DNA of 64,000 nucleotides from Lophium mytilinum (GCA_010093605.1 MU004192.1:819774-883773); one strand, 5' to 3'. Counted from the stretch's first letter, positions 46,462 to 61,104 are shown. Notes: generated by a model from the sequence alone, not told the origin. Translations and numbers: made by a program.

Positions 46462-47762
46462 GTTGGCGATATGGCTGCAAGCGCAGCGTCTCTTCCGGTT
46501 GGAGAGAGGTGGTCAGAGTCAGACGTGAATTGTAGTAGCGTAATCTGAGGTCGAGCAGAGCAACAATGACGGTACGCAGATTCAGACGCTCCCGGCGTGA
46601 TTGATATTGGGCTGGGACGGCTTTGCGCGATGATGCAACCTCGCTGCCGTAGAAGGGCCGCTCGAGAAGAACACGATGAGCGGGCAGCGCCGTACGTCCG
46701 GGTAGGCGACTCTTATTGTAGGGTGTATAAAGAGCGTCGTGTTGCGAGCGGCGGAAGAGCTGGAGGGATATTGGGGCAGTGAGGTGGCGGTAGTTGGCTG
46801 ATGAGGAGGTGTTCGTCACGCCCGTGCTGGCTGCGTCTGAGCTTCGTGGGCACGAGGCTGGGACGCTCTTGGTCCGCCCGTACCGGTGGTGTCTTTTGCG
46901 GGTCTTCCAAATCAAACTGATGACGCTTGGCATTCTCCGTGTACCATGGTGAATTTACCTAGGCTGCTCTCCAAGAAACTCTGCCTGTTGCGAGTCTCTC
47001 AAGGTTGTGAGAGTGCGATATAGCCATTGCTTGGCAGAGGCTGGGTTGGATTCTTGGACGCCTTATTGATGTGTGAGACTGCACTGTTAGGACGCCCATT
47101 TGCTGTGGCATCTGCGCTCACTGAAGCTATAACATGCGCATCTAGCGAAGAGTGCTTTACTAAGAACATAAATCAAATCAGTTACTCTCGAAGCAGACGC
47201 AGGACTGCATCGCCATTTGGTCCTGCCTGAATTTGCCTCACACCAACGCTACATTCACTGTACCGCAGAGGAGCCAGATGTGATAAATTGTGGATTTGAA
47301 TCCTTCATTAATTTGCCAGTCTAGTACGGTAACGCTCGCCCCAAAACCTGCAAAACCTGATAAAGAGCCAATGAGCCAAGGACGCCTGTCCATCCTCTTC
47401 AGAGACGCCGCTTGAAGCCCACCCATGAGAACCCCCGAGAGTGCACCATGCCCATGGCCTTGTGATATATTATTAGGAGACAGTTTCCATGCAGAACAGA
47501 GATAAAAACAAGGAAAGACAAGCAAAGACCGAGTGATGTAACCACAAAAGAAACCTTGGAAAGGATGTAGCCGATGCACCGGTAACACCGGCAAAATGTA
47601 TTCTCCATCCGATGGTCCTGAAACCCATGGAAAAAAAGAAATGCCATTCAGACAAAGGAAATTTTTGAGAGGAAAAGGGGTATAGCAACTGCCAACACGC
47701 CAGGATAATCGAGCCCGAGCTCAGCATATAGTTACACTGTTACATAGGAAAATTACACAGAT
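46462..47762. other. Intergenic, C2H2 3' side to epsin promoter
   Basis: About 1.3 kb between two minus-strand genes. An ORF of 221 codons overlaps epsin exons and has no domain; the 118-codon ORF at 47238–47594 also has none. The region probably holds the epsin promoter and the C2H2 3' UTR. Confidence 0.45.
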
Positions 47763-49304
<1,542 letters not shown>

Positions 49305-52300
49305 CGCGCATGAATTGTGGCCTCCGGTAGAAGCAGGCGGGTGACAACAGACAGGGCGAGATCCGCAACTTGGGAGGAGATGTGCGCACCACTTGGATGA
49401 CTGGCCGTCGGCTGGGAAGAACGCTTCAGTCGACAGGAGGGCATGTACTGAGGCCACTGCGGACAGTAGGGGTCGTCGATGAGGCTGCTGGCGTCCAGAA
49501 GACCACCTCACAGATTCAAAGCGCAGGTGGTCCGTCCGACGGTGTCGAGCGTAGGGCGGATCGCGTGCCGGCCAATGCTGAATGGCCACCTATCGAGAGA
49601 ATCAAGTCAGCGTCAGGAGCAGAGGCGCAGAGCAGGTGGAACAGGGCGTCTGGCGGCGGGCGGCGACGAAGCGGTGTCGACTGCCAGCACGCCAGGAGGG
49701 CGGAATAGGGGACGCCCGGGTGACGCGCAAGGCAGTCGAGCGGCGGGGCACGGGCAGGACGCACAACTCTACGGGCGGGAACGTACCTGAGATGGATCAC
49801 GGCGTCTGAGGGGTGGTGTTGTGGAGTGGGAGGAGAAAGTGTCGAGGAGGATGAAGGTACGAGGGTACTTGCTGCTGTTGCGCGTGTTGGATCTTCTTTT
49901 TTCGCTAGACCGCTTCGGGCTCGGCTACTTCCGACTCCTCGCTGTGAATTTCACTAGAAGACGTGACTGCACCCCGATTGATCCGCCAAACACGCCGAGG
50001 AAATTGTTGCTGTTGGTGCCCGAGAATGTGCACGAGGCGCGACGAATCCCGACGTCGACAAAGAGAGTTGCGTTGGAAGGAGTCCCGGATTTCCCAGTAC
50101 TGCTGACTGTTTCTCAGCTCGCCCACGGTTCAGTTCAGAGATGCTTTCCAGTCCGGTCCAATAGTGCAGTCTCCCGGCGCTTGTGTCAGTCGCTTCTCGC
50201 TGTGTCCGCCGGTCACTGTCTGCGATCTGTCCCAGGGCCTCGACGACGTGCAAACAAATCTAATGTCCAAGAGTTCCCACGACGGCGCTTCCAAACGCTG
50301 TCCGCTGCGGCTACGATACCCAAATCAGATCCGGCTGATTCTGCGGCCGGGATGTGCTGGGGGGCGCGTTGGTGAGGCGAAAATAGGTAGGAGTCTTCTA
50401 AGCATCAGTTCAGTCATCGATCTTCCCGAAACCCAGAGAAACACGCTGGGACGGGGCTGTAGCGCGGGCTCAGTACCTGTCTGTCAAACGCAAATCGACA
50501 ATGCTGCAAGCCCGGTCAGCATCTTAATTATGATCATCCCCGTGGAAGAAGAGGCTCACCTACGAAGTAGGACACGAGGGGCACTGGACGCTGCGGGCAC
50601 TGGCTCCTAATAGCTGAGTCCTGACGGCGGAGCCTGCGGCGGGTGTCACTGTCGACTGCCGGTAGCCGTGAGGTATTGGGGGTGGGACGGGTGGTGAGCG
50701 GTGCGGTGTTCAGTTCACTCTGCAGGATGAGGGCGGCAGTGGGCGTCACAGTGTCTTCGGAACAAAACGTGGTGCGTGTAACTCGAGCTTTGAGGGAGCA
50801 CGGCACGAGCAGGGGCGATTTGCAGTTATAGAGCAGCGTGCCCGTCCACCAGGCCTTTTGATTGCGAGTCAAAAGCAAGTCTATCCCTGCTTGTATGGCA
50901 CACCCTTGGCTCGCCAGGCCCGTCAATGCTCGGAGAGCCGCTGGGGATCAGGCCCGCTGAAGCACGCCTGCGGCCATGTTTGACCAGCCCTAGAGGCCGC
51001 ACGGGCGAGGGAGCACATCCGGGCGTCATCTGCGGGATGGAGGGCGGCGAGCTGGCAGTAGCGGGAGTGTGGGATGGGATGGACATATTGCTTCTGGCAA
51101 CACAGCCTCCGCTATCACGATATGGGCCAGCACATGCAGCGCGACCTCTGGCGGAGGGGGTACGACAGGGTGAGGTTGATCCAGGAACGCTTGGTCCACA
51201 GACGCTCGACACCGGGATGGGAGGCAAGGGCCACGTTTGGAAGCCCGCTAGAAGGCTTCTGCGCTGGGGCCGCCATGCTGTCACGATGCAGCCAGCGGCG
51301 TCGACATCCTCTTTCGAGCTGGGGAAGCGGCGGCGAGCAGTCGTGGGCTGGGGGGAGGCCCCGTTTTTAGCACGGTGCGAAACAAGTTGAGGCCATGATG
51401 CTCCCAGCGCGCTCCCAGCTGCGGGATCCAGGAGGCGGCCAAGACGCGATGCTGGAGTTGGCCTCCTGAGACGACCCCTGATTGCGATGCGCCCACCACG
51501 AAGCCCGTTACGGGCCCCTTCTGCTGGCCCAAACTCCCTGAGCGACGCAGGGCTCCGGGCTCCACCGACACCAGCCACACCAGGCCGCAGAAGTCACAGT
51601 TGCATGACATCAACGGTGGCCTCGCAGCCCTCGCAGCCTGGTGCCACACTGCTGCCCGGCCCGCCTCCTTTGACGTGCAGCAGGCCCTGATATCCCTCAC
51701 GGCCCGCCGTCGCGTCCCTGCGCTCCAACGACGTCCAGCCACAGCTCTTGCAGGTGAATACTCTGACGCACGGCCGAATCACCGCGATACGCAGCGGATG
51801 TTGCTCCTCGTCCTCCCATGTGCTTACAGTCGCTGCCAAGCGGGCCTCGGACGATGCCGCCGCCGGCCACGCGTTGCTTCGTAAAATGGTGGCCGAGATA
51901 ATCTCACTGTCGCTCGCTATCACGGCGTCGAGTCAGTGCGGCGCCCGGCGGCGTGGCCGCAACGTGGGGATCGGCGCATATGGCACGGCGTGTGTGGTGC
52001 GGTTGTGCGGTCATGGTGAAGCCAAGGCGAGGCTGCGGTGCGACTGCTGGGAGAGAAATGAGAGCGCGGCCTGGGCGCTCGCGAAAGCTTCGAGAAGAAG
52101 ACGCTCGTGATGCCCTTGGGACCGGGGCTTCTGCCAGATCCGTCTGTGCAGTCCCACGATTTGGCTGGGCCGGTGCGAAATGCACACACCACGCCCTTCG
52201 CCCAAGGGAGATCGCTACGTCTGGCGCCGAACGCCACGGCCCGAGTGCAATTCATCAACACGAAGAAACACGCTGCTGGCCCTGTTCCTGCCATCCTGAT

Positions 52301-53600
52301 AGCCTGCTCTGTACATACCTGCACTCATCCATGTTGGAAGGGTCTGCAGCTCGGTGGCCTGCACTATCAGACTCTCCAGCATCCTTCCCGGCCGGCCGTA
52401 TTGCAACGAGACGAATCACACATCGGCCACTCGTTCCCCAACTGCATCCCGAACATCCGCTTCTTCCAGGTCACGCAGGCATCACTTGACAGGCCTCTCA
52501 TACAGGCCTTGCCGTTCCAGGAACCGTCCAACACCGGGGCATGAAGCTGGCGAGCTCAGCCTCATACCTACGTTTCACTACCCGAAACCCCCGCGCATCC
52601 TCCACCACAAACAGCTCACTGTCTGCTTCAGGCCTCGCTTAGCCAGTCTATGCTATTCTTGTTGGCCGCCAGACCAGACGGCGCGGAGCTGAGATCAGAG
52701 CATGAAAACAGCACCGCGGCTCCGCGTCCCCAGCGTCAGCTATGCAGTCTTGGCTTGGCCCTTAGCTTCACGCAGAGGCCCGGTCGCCAGTGCCATCCCA
52801 GCTATAGGGCGTCGGATATCAGAGCGTCCTTCTGGAAGCCTGCTTCTTTCGGTGTAGCTCGCCCGGGCTTACATGCGGGCAATTTCCAGAAGCCTTCCTG
52901 TTGCAGCCTGCGCATTTGCGCCGCGTCTCGTGCGCCCCGCCCCCTGTTTCTGGAAGACTACTCCTTTTCGTTCGCTGCCACATTCACCCAAAAGAGCTCG
53001 GATGCCGTCCACTTCGGGGTTCTCTAGTCTTGGCTTGCAGTCCACCAGCCTTGCCGAAGTGATGTCGTAGCATGTGCACGCAGCTTCGAGGCGTCTACAA
53101 GAGACGGCCCTTGCAACTAAACACCTGTCAAAGTCGTGGTAGTCATCTCTCTATGACGCACCCTGGTCACGGTTCAAACCGCCCGAACTCCCTGGCCAGG
53201 ATCGTCCGGGTAGGAGGATTCACTCTCCAGAAACCTTCATCTCCCCATTGTGTTCAATCAGCGTCTCAATAGCACCAGACGCCGTCCCCGCAGTCCCGAA
53301 GCAGCCGCACAGCCGTCACCGCGAAACAGCCTCTCCTAAACTTGGATCCCGCAGTCATCCTGAGGCCCGTCGTCAGAGGGGCCCACAGGTCCGGGAAGCC
53401 CGCGCTGATCCGTGACGACGTTAAGAGGGGCACAGACCTCTGGCAGCCTTTTGGTGAAGCAGTACGCGCCGGTCCTGACTCTCGCACATGGGCCAACGCT
53501 GTTCCGAATATAGATGTCTGGTTTAATGCGGATACTTACGCCCTCAAGCTTTGAAGCTCTCTCGTTCTATCCACGCGGGCTTACCTAAGGGATCATGCGT
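49305..53600. other. GC-rich gene-poor block upstream of the C2H2 factor
   Basis: About 4.3 kb, GC-rich, with open frames on both strands (for example 50826–51578 minus and 50926–51390 plus) that overlap, have no domain and look like chance ORFs of GC-rich DNA. No repeat, tRNA or transposon remnant seen. It may hold a long 5' leader, distal promoter or a non-coding RNA for the C2H2 gene; this is inference. Confidence 0.45.
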
Positions 53601-55204
53601 TGGCTAATGTTCGGCCTTGAGCTGTGGTGCAAGAGTAGCCTTGCCAACCGCATCCTCCCGTTAGTCATGCGGAGATCTTGGTAGGATCGCAGGTACGCGG
53701 CTAGTCCAGACTCGAGTCCGAATACCAGGAACCAGAACCCCAACTTCTGTTCATTGACTACGAAACCCTCGGATGGAAGAAATGCTGCAGTGACCACCTT
53801 CCTCGGTGCTACCTCACGAAACAACCAGGGAGGAGATACTAGACACCAGTTGTTCGCTGTTTTCACTGTCATACAGAAATAGAACTGGCGAACACCGGGA
53901 AATGGGAGGGGCGATCGACTACAAATCGAAAGATCTCAATCGTTCGTTGACTGGTTTGTGGCTTTTGGCGGGTAGATGTTCTACAGGGGCTATCCTCGAA
54001 CGTGAGTCTTCTCAGCCTTAAACGGAACTGATGAAACGCGTCCACAGATGAAACGATGACTGTAAGCCAGATGGCAACAACGTGACGCACGCAGGAGACC
54101 GTCATTCATTCTCGGAAGATATCTCTTATGCTGTCACGTTGTCACTTTTCCACTCTTTTTCTTCTGCAAACCGTTGTTGGCAAAATTATGGAGACTTTGT
54201 AAACTGACACACTGACCACGCTGACTGTACCTGGTTTTCCGTCACGATTTTGCTACTAAAACCGCGCAAGACGGATATACCTCACACGAACAGGCCGCGG
54301 GTTTTAGTTGCGAGATATTTAGCTACGAGCAGTCGAGATCGAAAGGCAATAATGCAAGCCTTCCCTAATAAGCACCCCAAAATGGCATCACTAATGACTA
54401 TTCCGGCGCGCCCACTAGCGTGATCACCAGAAAGTCTCTTTCTGAACTGATGATTATGGGATGCTTCACTTTCAAGACAGTGTCCACATAGATAGCCATA
54501 CATTTACAGGTTGGACTTAGAAAACCACCTCACAAGAACCAAGAAGTTTACTTCGCCTTAGCCTGCTCTGAATCTGCGCCCGAGACGATACCAAACCTCC
54601 CCGATTGTAAGAAAAGGCTTCCTTCTCTAAAAAAAGTACCTCAGATCCCAATTTTCCGCCACAAACTGGATCATTCAAATCCGCCGATTTATTGCGCTTC
54701 GGACAGACGTTGCAAAAAGGCGAAAACAAATCACCTCAAGAGGACGTACTAGCCGACCAAGCCAACCAAGGTTCACACTATCGAGGGTCTATTTGCTCAG
54801 GACCGGACTGGCCTCCGATGGTACTTCTCGAGTTAGCCTACAGCTCTCGACGCGTGTGGTAGCCTAGCGCGAATATCAAGCCACAGATACAACAAGTGGA
54901 ATTGGATCGGAAGAAGCCCTTTCCTAGATTATATCCTACCGAAACTGAGCTGAGTCTGCTAAAATCACAGGTTCGTTTGACGAAATAGCACCCTTCAACG
55001 AAAGACTGAGTGGCTTGATATTCGCGCTAGGCCACCGCTTGTGCCGACAGTCTGTACTCTATGATCTTATCGGCGTTTTTTGCAACAGCGTGGCAAGATC
55101 GGGCACAGATTGCACTAACGAGCTCCCGTTTCTACATCCTACCGTCGCGGAACTCAACTCAATCCCTTGGACTGGATTCATATCATTTGGATTTCACGTT
55201 AATC

Positions 55205-55425
55205 TCTGGGCTGATTTAGGATGTCCTCCAATGATGTGCCAAAACAGAGTTTAAATCGCACGGACTGGCTCCACTTCATACATCTCAGCACCGCCAAATT
55301 TAACCCAAACCGTTGGGCTGGTTTGGAGCGTCACGAATTGCACATTGTCCTCTGGGCTGCTTTGAGATGTCCTTAAATAGCATTGCCAAATCGAGTCCAA
55401 ATCACACGCAATTTTCTCGTCGCCC
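55205..55425. repeat. Diverged copy of the 107-nt repeat family
   Basis: One full unit from about 55205 has ctccaat, then the core gcacggactggctccact at 55258 and acatctcagcaccgccaaat, matching the array at 7731–8165. A second, shorter and more degraded unit follows (near 55360–55410, with gccaaatcgagtccaaatcaca). Same strand as the first locus. Confidence 0.85.
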
Positions 55426-56233
55426 CAAACATTAATCTTGCGAGGCATTTCTCCGCGCAGAGCATATGATCCTGCATCCTTATCTCCAGTCTCACTCGCA
55501 TGATGCACCCTTCGCGTAGGCATATCTGTAGATATCAGATTTTAAACTTCGATGTTGGTGTTCGCCCACTCTCTCACCTGACCTCAGCCCTAGCCGCTTG
55601 CCGCGGAGAAACCTCAACACCACGAAAGCACAGCGGAACGGCGCCGCACGGCACGGTGACGACGAATGGAGTGATGTGGCATCAGGGCAGTAGCAGTGGC
55701 GGGTATGACTGACTCAACTTGCTACTGCATCCTTCGCTCTCTAGCTTCGCCCGCTGGACGCCGTTGGACGGGTGTAGTTCAAAAGCATGCACTAAGAGAG
55801 ACGTTGCCGGCCTAACGTAGTTTCTATTTTCTCACTGATTGGCGCTGATTGTAAGCCGGATTCCTGGGGAGATGATTGGGTCGTTTGGGGGTTGCATGCC
55901 AAATGCTTCATCGCTTCGTTGCACCGTACTCTTATCTACAATCTTCTGTAAGCTTACTTCCACAACACGCATCTACATGTCCCTCGCTAACACTAGCCAG
56001 CCGGATCCAGTTACCATACCATACAGACTGCTTGAGCTAGAGGAGGGAGAGAGTTTGGCTGTTGTTGGACTGGGCGATGTACGTAAATCTCGTAAGATGC
56101 TGGGCCCACCCTGCCATCGGCCGATGCGGGAGTGAGTAAGCAGCGTACCTGGAGGAGTAGGCACAACGGCAGCATTGCAAGGGTTCGCTGAGGGTTTAAG
56201 ATGCAAATCCGCGGGATAGAAGCTATAGGTGTG

Positions 56234-56240
56234 TATATAA
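56234..56240 (+). promoter_or_regulatory. Possible TATA box of the flavohemoglobin gene
   Basis: TATATAA lies 192–198 nt before the ATG at 56432, in a stretch without other genes. Position and sequence fit a fungal TATA element; use is not shown. Confidence 0.35.
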
Positions 56241-56431
56241 GATGATTGGTAAGTGACGCATTTCGTACCGTTCATCAGTGTGCTTCATACATCGTCAACA
56301 TCTACTATACACCATCTATCTCTTCAACTTCAAGACATTCTCAGAAAGAGAGCAACACCATACATATCATCAAGCTTCACAACCTTCCACACCCCACTGA
56401 TTCGCCAAACCCCCTCCCCCATCCCACCACA

Positions 56432-57667
56432 ATGCCCAACCTCACCCCCTCCCAAACCGCCATCATCAAATCCACCGCCCCCCTCCTCGCCACCCACGGC
56501 ACCACCATAACAACCCTCTTCTACAGCACCCTCCTCACCACCCACCCGGCCCTCAAATCCGTCTTCAGCAACACCCACCAAGCCACGGGCGCGCAGCCCC
56601 GCGCCCTCGCCGGCGCCCTCCTCGCCTACGCCACCCACATCGACGACCTGGGCGCCCTCTCCCCAACCCTCGCCCTCATCTGCGCCAAGCACGCCTCCCT
56701 CGGCATCACGCCCGCGCAGTACGCCGTCGTGGCCACCGGCCTGCTCGCGGCTCTCGAAGACGTCCTCACGCCCGCCGTCTTCACCGCGGATGTCAAAGAC
56801 GCGTGGGCCGCTGCGTACTGGCAGCTCGCCGACATCATGATCGCCGCCGAAGCCGCGCTCTACGCCTCGGCGAGCTGGCAGGGCTTCCGCGCCTTCAAGA
56901 TCGCGCGGAAAGAGGTCGAGAGCGCCGAGATCACGAGTTTCTACCTCGAGCCCGTCGAGGGGGAGAGGGTGTTGCCGGTGTATAAGCCGGGCCAGTATGT
57001 GAGCGTGCAGGTGGCTGTTCCGGCGCTTGGCGAGGGCGTGTTGCAGGCGCGGCAGTACAGTCTGAGCGACGCGCCGGGGAAGCCGTATTTCCGGATTTCG
57101 GTGAAGCGCGAGAGTGGGTACGAGAGTGCGGCGGCGGCACCGGGGAAGGAGAAGCTGCATCCCGGGTGGGTGTCGAATATCCTGCATGCGGAGAAGGGGG
57201 TCGGGGATGTGGTGGGGGTTGCGCATCCGTATGGGGATTTTTTTCTGGAGGTGCAGGGGGAGGGGCCGGTGGTGCTGATATCTGGGGGCGTGGGGTTGAC
57301 GAGTTTGATGGCGATGTTGAATGCGTTGGTGGAGCGGGGGGCTGGGAGGGAGGTGACGTGGGTGCATTCGGCGAGGAACGCGAGTGTGAGGGCGTTTGGG
57401 GCGCATGTGGAGGAGGTGGAGAGGGCGGCGGGGAACGTGAGGGTGAGGTTGTTTGATACGCATGGCGGAAGAATGGAGTTGGGGGAGTTGGATAAAGAGA
57501 AGGAACTTTTCTTGGGGGATGAGCGGGCGGAGTATTTCGTCTGTGGGCCCGCGCAGTTTATGCTGGATGTAGAGACGAAGCTAAAGGGTTATGGAGTGGA
57601 CGCTGGCCGGATCAAGATGGAGCTGTTCGGTACAGGAGGTGTGCCTAGGGGTTTGTCGAAGATTTGA
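56432..57667 (+). CDS. Flavohemoglobin (nitric oxide dioxygenase)
   Basis: Single exon, 411 aa, start MPNLTPSQTAIIKSTAP. Globin domain, residues 1 to about 140: YSTLLTTHPALKSVF, then GAQPRALAGALLAYA, and the proximal heme His at residue 87 in ICAKHASLGI. The FAD-binding RxYSxxD motif is RQYSLSDAPGKPYF, and the NAD(P)-binding part has ISGGVGLTSLMAML and the CGPAQFML motif. The enzyme turns NO and O2 with NAD(P)H into nitrate, protecting against nitrosative stress. No targeting signal is seen, so cytosolic. The gene is GC-rich with strong codon bias, which makes long antisense frames. It stands alone at the end of a gene-poor block, convergent with PAB1. Confident family call. Confidence 0.95.
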   Translation: MPNLTPSQTAIIKSTAPLLATHGTTITTLFYSTLLTTHPALKSVFSNTHQATGAQPRALAGALLAYATHIDDLGALSPTLALICAKHASLGITPAQYAVVATGLLAALEDVLTPAVFTADVKDAWAAAYWQLADIMIAAEAALYASASWQGFRAFKIARKEVESAEITSFYLEPVEGERVLPVYKPGQYVSVQVAVPALGEGVLQARQYSLSDAPGKPYFRISVKRESGYESAAAAPGKEKLHPGWVSNILHAEKGVGDVVGVAHPYGDFFLEVQGEGPVVLISGGVGLTSLMAMLNALVERGAGREVTWVHSARNASVRAFGAHVEEVERAAGNVRVRLFDTHGGRMELGELDKEKELFLGDERAEYFVCGPAQFMLDVETKLKGYGVDAGRIKMELFGTGGVPRGLSKI

Positions 57668-58763
57668 AATGGCTTCTTAGATGTATATATTACAGGATAA
57701 TGAGTTGAGGATCTATACTAATTTCACATGTATCCCTCTAGGCTGTATTTGTTCTCAGCTTCGAGTCCAAGGCCTCGTAATTTGACTTAGATTAGGAGGC
57801 AATGTGACGATCGGATTTCGCTGTCAACACTGCATCAATGCACCAAATGGGATTTGGGTACCAGACGAGAGTTTCAAGCCGTGCAGTTGAGATGATCTGT
57901 TTGCGCCCCTAAATTGAATCAGAGGAACAGCGTGATTGCGAGAAGTATAATGGGGGCCAGTCCGGTATGTTACCCTCAGATGTTAATAAATTCTGGGCTG
58001 AATTTGGGATGAAAAGTTCGTCGCGCTTTAAAAGTTTAGTTTAAAGCTAGTTTCCAGGCTTGAATGCGAGATAAGGTGTCGAATCGGTGTTCATAGAAGC
58101 ATATCACATAAAACAGGCGTTCATAGTAGAGCAAATAAGATTTATTCGTCCTAGCAACAACTATCAATCCCCCATGAATCACCCTCACTCTAGCCATACT
58201 CATCTTCACTCCACTTTGCCCCGGCCAACCACTTCCCTCCACAACACCCGGATCCACCACCTAACCACCATAGCCCCAGCCGTCACCACTAACCATCAAA
58301 CTCAATTAAGATGTCAGGTATCTCAACCGCAACCAGAGCGCAAAGCATGCCCGATCCGTCCCGCCCATAGGACCTGCTCGCGCAGCCTTGACCGCTCTAT
58401 AGTACACTGAAAGGAAAAAGGGGTAGTGTGTAAAGGGTAAGAGAAAGAAAGTCGAAGGTCAGAGAGCCGCACCTTACCACATCATCCGTAACCAGTGAAG
58501 GCGTAGACGAAATAGAAGGAGCCAGCAGTCTAGCCTCCATGGACCCGAAATTTAGCCCCCATAGACAGGGGGCAAGACAAATCGAGCAGGATTGAAAAAG
58601 GGTCAAAGAGACTGCAGAAGAACTTTTAGAAGCAATCGGTATCCCGCCACGCCGGTGAAAAGTGAGTTTGAGAGACCGTGACCGAGCGCCATTCGCCAGA
58701 GAATTGAAACCAGGGGAGCCTTAGTGGGAACAGTCGGCATGGAGGAAGGCTGGCGAGGGACAC
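57668..58763. other. Convergent intergenic region
   Basis: About 1.1 kb between flavohemoglobin and PAB1, tail to tail. It holds both 3' UTRs. A 107-codon ORF (58087–58410) has no support. Confidence 0.45.
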
Positions 58764-61095
58764 CTAGGCCTTCTCCTCCTGGACCTCTTCCTTCTCGTCG
58801 CCGCCCTTGGTCTTGACATAATCATCGTAAACACTCATAGCCTCCTGGACCTTGGCCCGGAGAGCTTCGTCATCACTCGTCCTAAACGGCTGTTAGCAAT
58901 ATACTCCTAGATCTTGAGATGTGCACTTACAGGTTGATCAGCTCCGCATTGTCCATCTCCAGAAGCATACCAGTGATCTTGCCGGCCAGCTCTGGCTGCT
59001 GCTCGTAGATCTTAGGGTAGAGCGCCTCACCCAGCATCTGCTTCTGTTGTGGAGGAGGAGCACTGGTGAGAGTGCCCATGTCGACACCAGCAGCTGGGGG
59101 TCCGGGAGGCATACCGCCAGCTTGAGGTCCTCCACGACCTTGCGGGAAGGGTGGCATCTGCTGCCCTGGTCGTCCTGAGACAGCTCCGCGAGCGCCAGCG
59201 CCTTGGCTGAAGTTAGCTCCACCACGCATGGCTGGAACGGTAGGCATCTGTGGAGGCATACCACCTGGCATGCCAGGCATGGATGGCATTGGGCCTCTGC
59301 CACCGGCACCGCGACCACCCATAGCCTGCTGGGCCTGAGCTGCTTGAGCCATCTGCTGGAGGTATTGCGGGCTGAGGTACGGCGGAAGAGCGCCCGGAGG
59401 CATGTTTGGAGGGAAGCCATACATGGGTGGCATCTGCTGAGCAGCGTTGGCACCACCACGTCCACCCTGCTGGCCAGGGAAAGGTGCTCCACGGCCGCCT
59501 TGGGGAATGGCCTGGGGGTAAGGCATCTGTCCACGAGCGCCCGGGGGAAACACCATCGGCTGTTGGCCAGGAGCCATGAACATCTGAGGTTGACCGAAAG
59601 GTGCGTTGACGACACCGGCAGCATTCTGCGCGGCTGCCTGTAGACGCATCTGGTTGCGGGCCTGGATGGTGGCCTCCAGTTGATTCTTGCGGACGTCCTT
59701 GCGCTGGGCAAGCGCAACGTACAGCGGCTTGCTGTTGATCATCTTCTGGTTCATATCGGTCACGGCCTTTGTAGCTTCGTCGGGGTTGCTGAAGCAGACG
59801 AAACCGAAGCCCTTGCTCTTGCCGAGGATCTTCTTCTCGCCCTTGATGGTGACCTTGACCTTCTCCTTGTCCTCGTCTCCAGAGCTCTCCTTGGCTTCTT
59901 TTTCGCCATCCTTCGACTCCTCGCCTTCTTTCTTCTCCTCCTTCTTTTCCTCGGAAGGAGTCTCAGCACGGTCGGCGGGAATGGCATCGCGCATAACCTT
60001 AGCAGAAGTGATGGTGCCGAAGGGGGCAAACAGATCGCGAAGCTTGTCGTCATCAACGTCGTCGTCAAGGTTCTTGACGTAGAGGTTGACGCCCTGGTAC
60101 TTGGATTGCTTCTCCAACCGGGCCTGCTCATACTGCTTGCGCAGCTCCTCCTCACGCTCGTGCTTCTTCTGGGCACGCCCAACGTACAGCTTCTGTCCTT
60201 TGAAGTCAAAGTCGTTGAGCGTGTCGACAGCGACCGCGGCATCCTCGTGCTTGATGTAGTTGACGAAACCGAACCCACGGCTCTTGCCAGTCTCGGAGTC
60301 GTGTGCGAGGGAGGCAGAAGTGATGGGGCCGTGCTTCTCGAAAAGATCGCGGAACTCGTCGTCGGTGACTTCGAGCTCGACGTTCTTGACGTAAATGTTG
60401 GTGAAGTTGGCCTTCATCTCCTCAAACTTGCTCATGCGGTCCTTCTTGGGGATATGGTGACCGACGAACACCTTCTTCTCGTTCAACAACATGCCGTTGA
60501 CATGCTTGATGGCGTTGGTAGCTGCCTCAGCAGTCTCGTAGTGAACGAACCCATAGCCCTTGGAATTTCCCAGCTCGTCCTGAGCGACCTTGCAGCTAAG
60601 GATGTTGCCGAAAGCGGCAAAGGTGTCGTGAAGGGCCTTGTTGTCGATGGCGATATCCAAGTTCTTGATGAAGACATTACCCTGGCCAGTCTTGCGCAGA
60701 GCGGGATCGCGCTGCGACCACATGATGCGGCATGGCTTGCCCTTGATAACGGTGTAGTTGAGCTCCTCAAGAGCCTTTTCGCCATCCTCGGAGCTGTTGT
60801 AGTTGACGTAGGCATAGCCGAGCGAGCGGCGGGTGACGGCGTCACGGCAGACACGAATAGAGGCGACCTGGCCGATGGACGAGAACAGCTCGAAGAGCAT
60901 GGCCTCGGTGACGGAGGGATCGAGCTCGCCGACATAGAGCGAGGCAGAGTTCTGGTGGGCAGTCGACGGGGCGGCAGAGGTCGGGGTAGCAATATCGCCA
61001 GACTGCTGCGAGGCCGGCACGTTGGTGTTCAGGGTGGTGCCGTTGGCCTCAGCGCCATCGTGGGCCGGCGATGTAGAGTTTGCAACTTCAGACAT
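58764..61095 (-). CDS. PAB1: Poly(A)-binding protein
   Basis: Minus strand exons 61095..58931 and 58881..58764 give 760 aa, intron 58930–58882 (49 nt). Start [14 protein letters not shown]. Four RRMs follow: RNP1 motifs are [24 protein letters not shown] and KGFGFVCF, with RNP2 SLYVGEL, NVFIKNL, NIYVKNV and NLYVKNL. RRM4 is split by a long charged insertion rich in Lys and Glu (about residues 410–460). A Met/Pro/Gly/Gln linker leads to the C-terminal MLLE domain ([27 protein letters not shown]), which binds PAM2 peptides. The protein coats poly(A) tails, promotes translation and controls deadenylation. The last exon adds an acidic tail [10 protein letters not shown]. Confident ortholog. Confidence 0.96.
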
Positions 61096-61104
61096 CTTGG
61101 TACA

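Larger units (their letters stand above)
53601..56431. other. AT-richer half of the gene-poor block
   Basis: About 2.8 kb. No ORF above 100 codons reads like a gene. It contains the relic of the 107-nt repeat family (55205–55425) and, near its right end, the flavohemoglobin promoter. No mobile element recognised. Confidence 0.45.

Noticed and set aside
46268-46933. 221-codon minus ORF over the epsin 5' exons
   Set aside because: It mixes leader, intron and exon sequence of epsin; the ENTH exons in another frame are certain.
50826-51578. 250-codon minus and 154-codon plus ORFs in GC-rich DNA
   Set aside because: They overlap each other on both strands, lack domains and match chance ORFs in GC-rich sequence.
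56330-57463. 377-codon minus ORF opposite flavohemoglobin
   Set aside because: GC-rich coding bias shadow; His/Pro/Gly-rich composition and no family.
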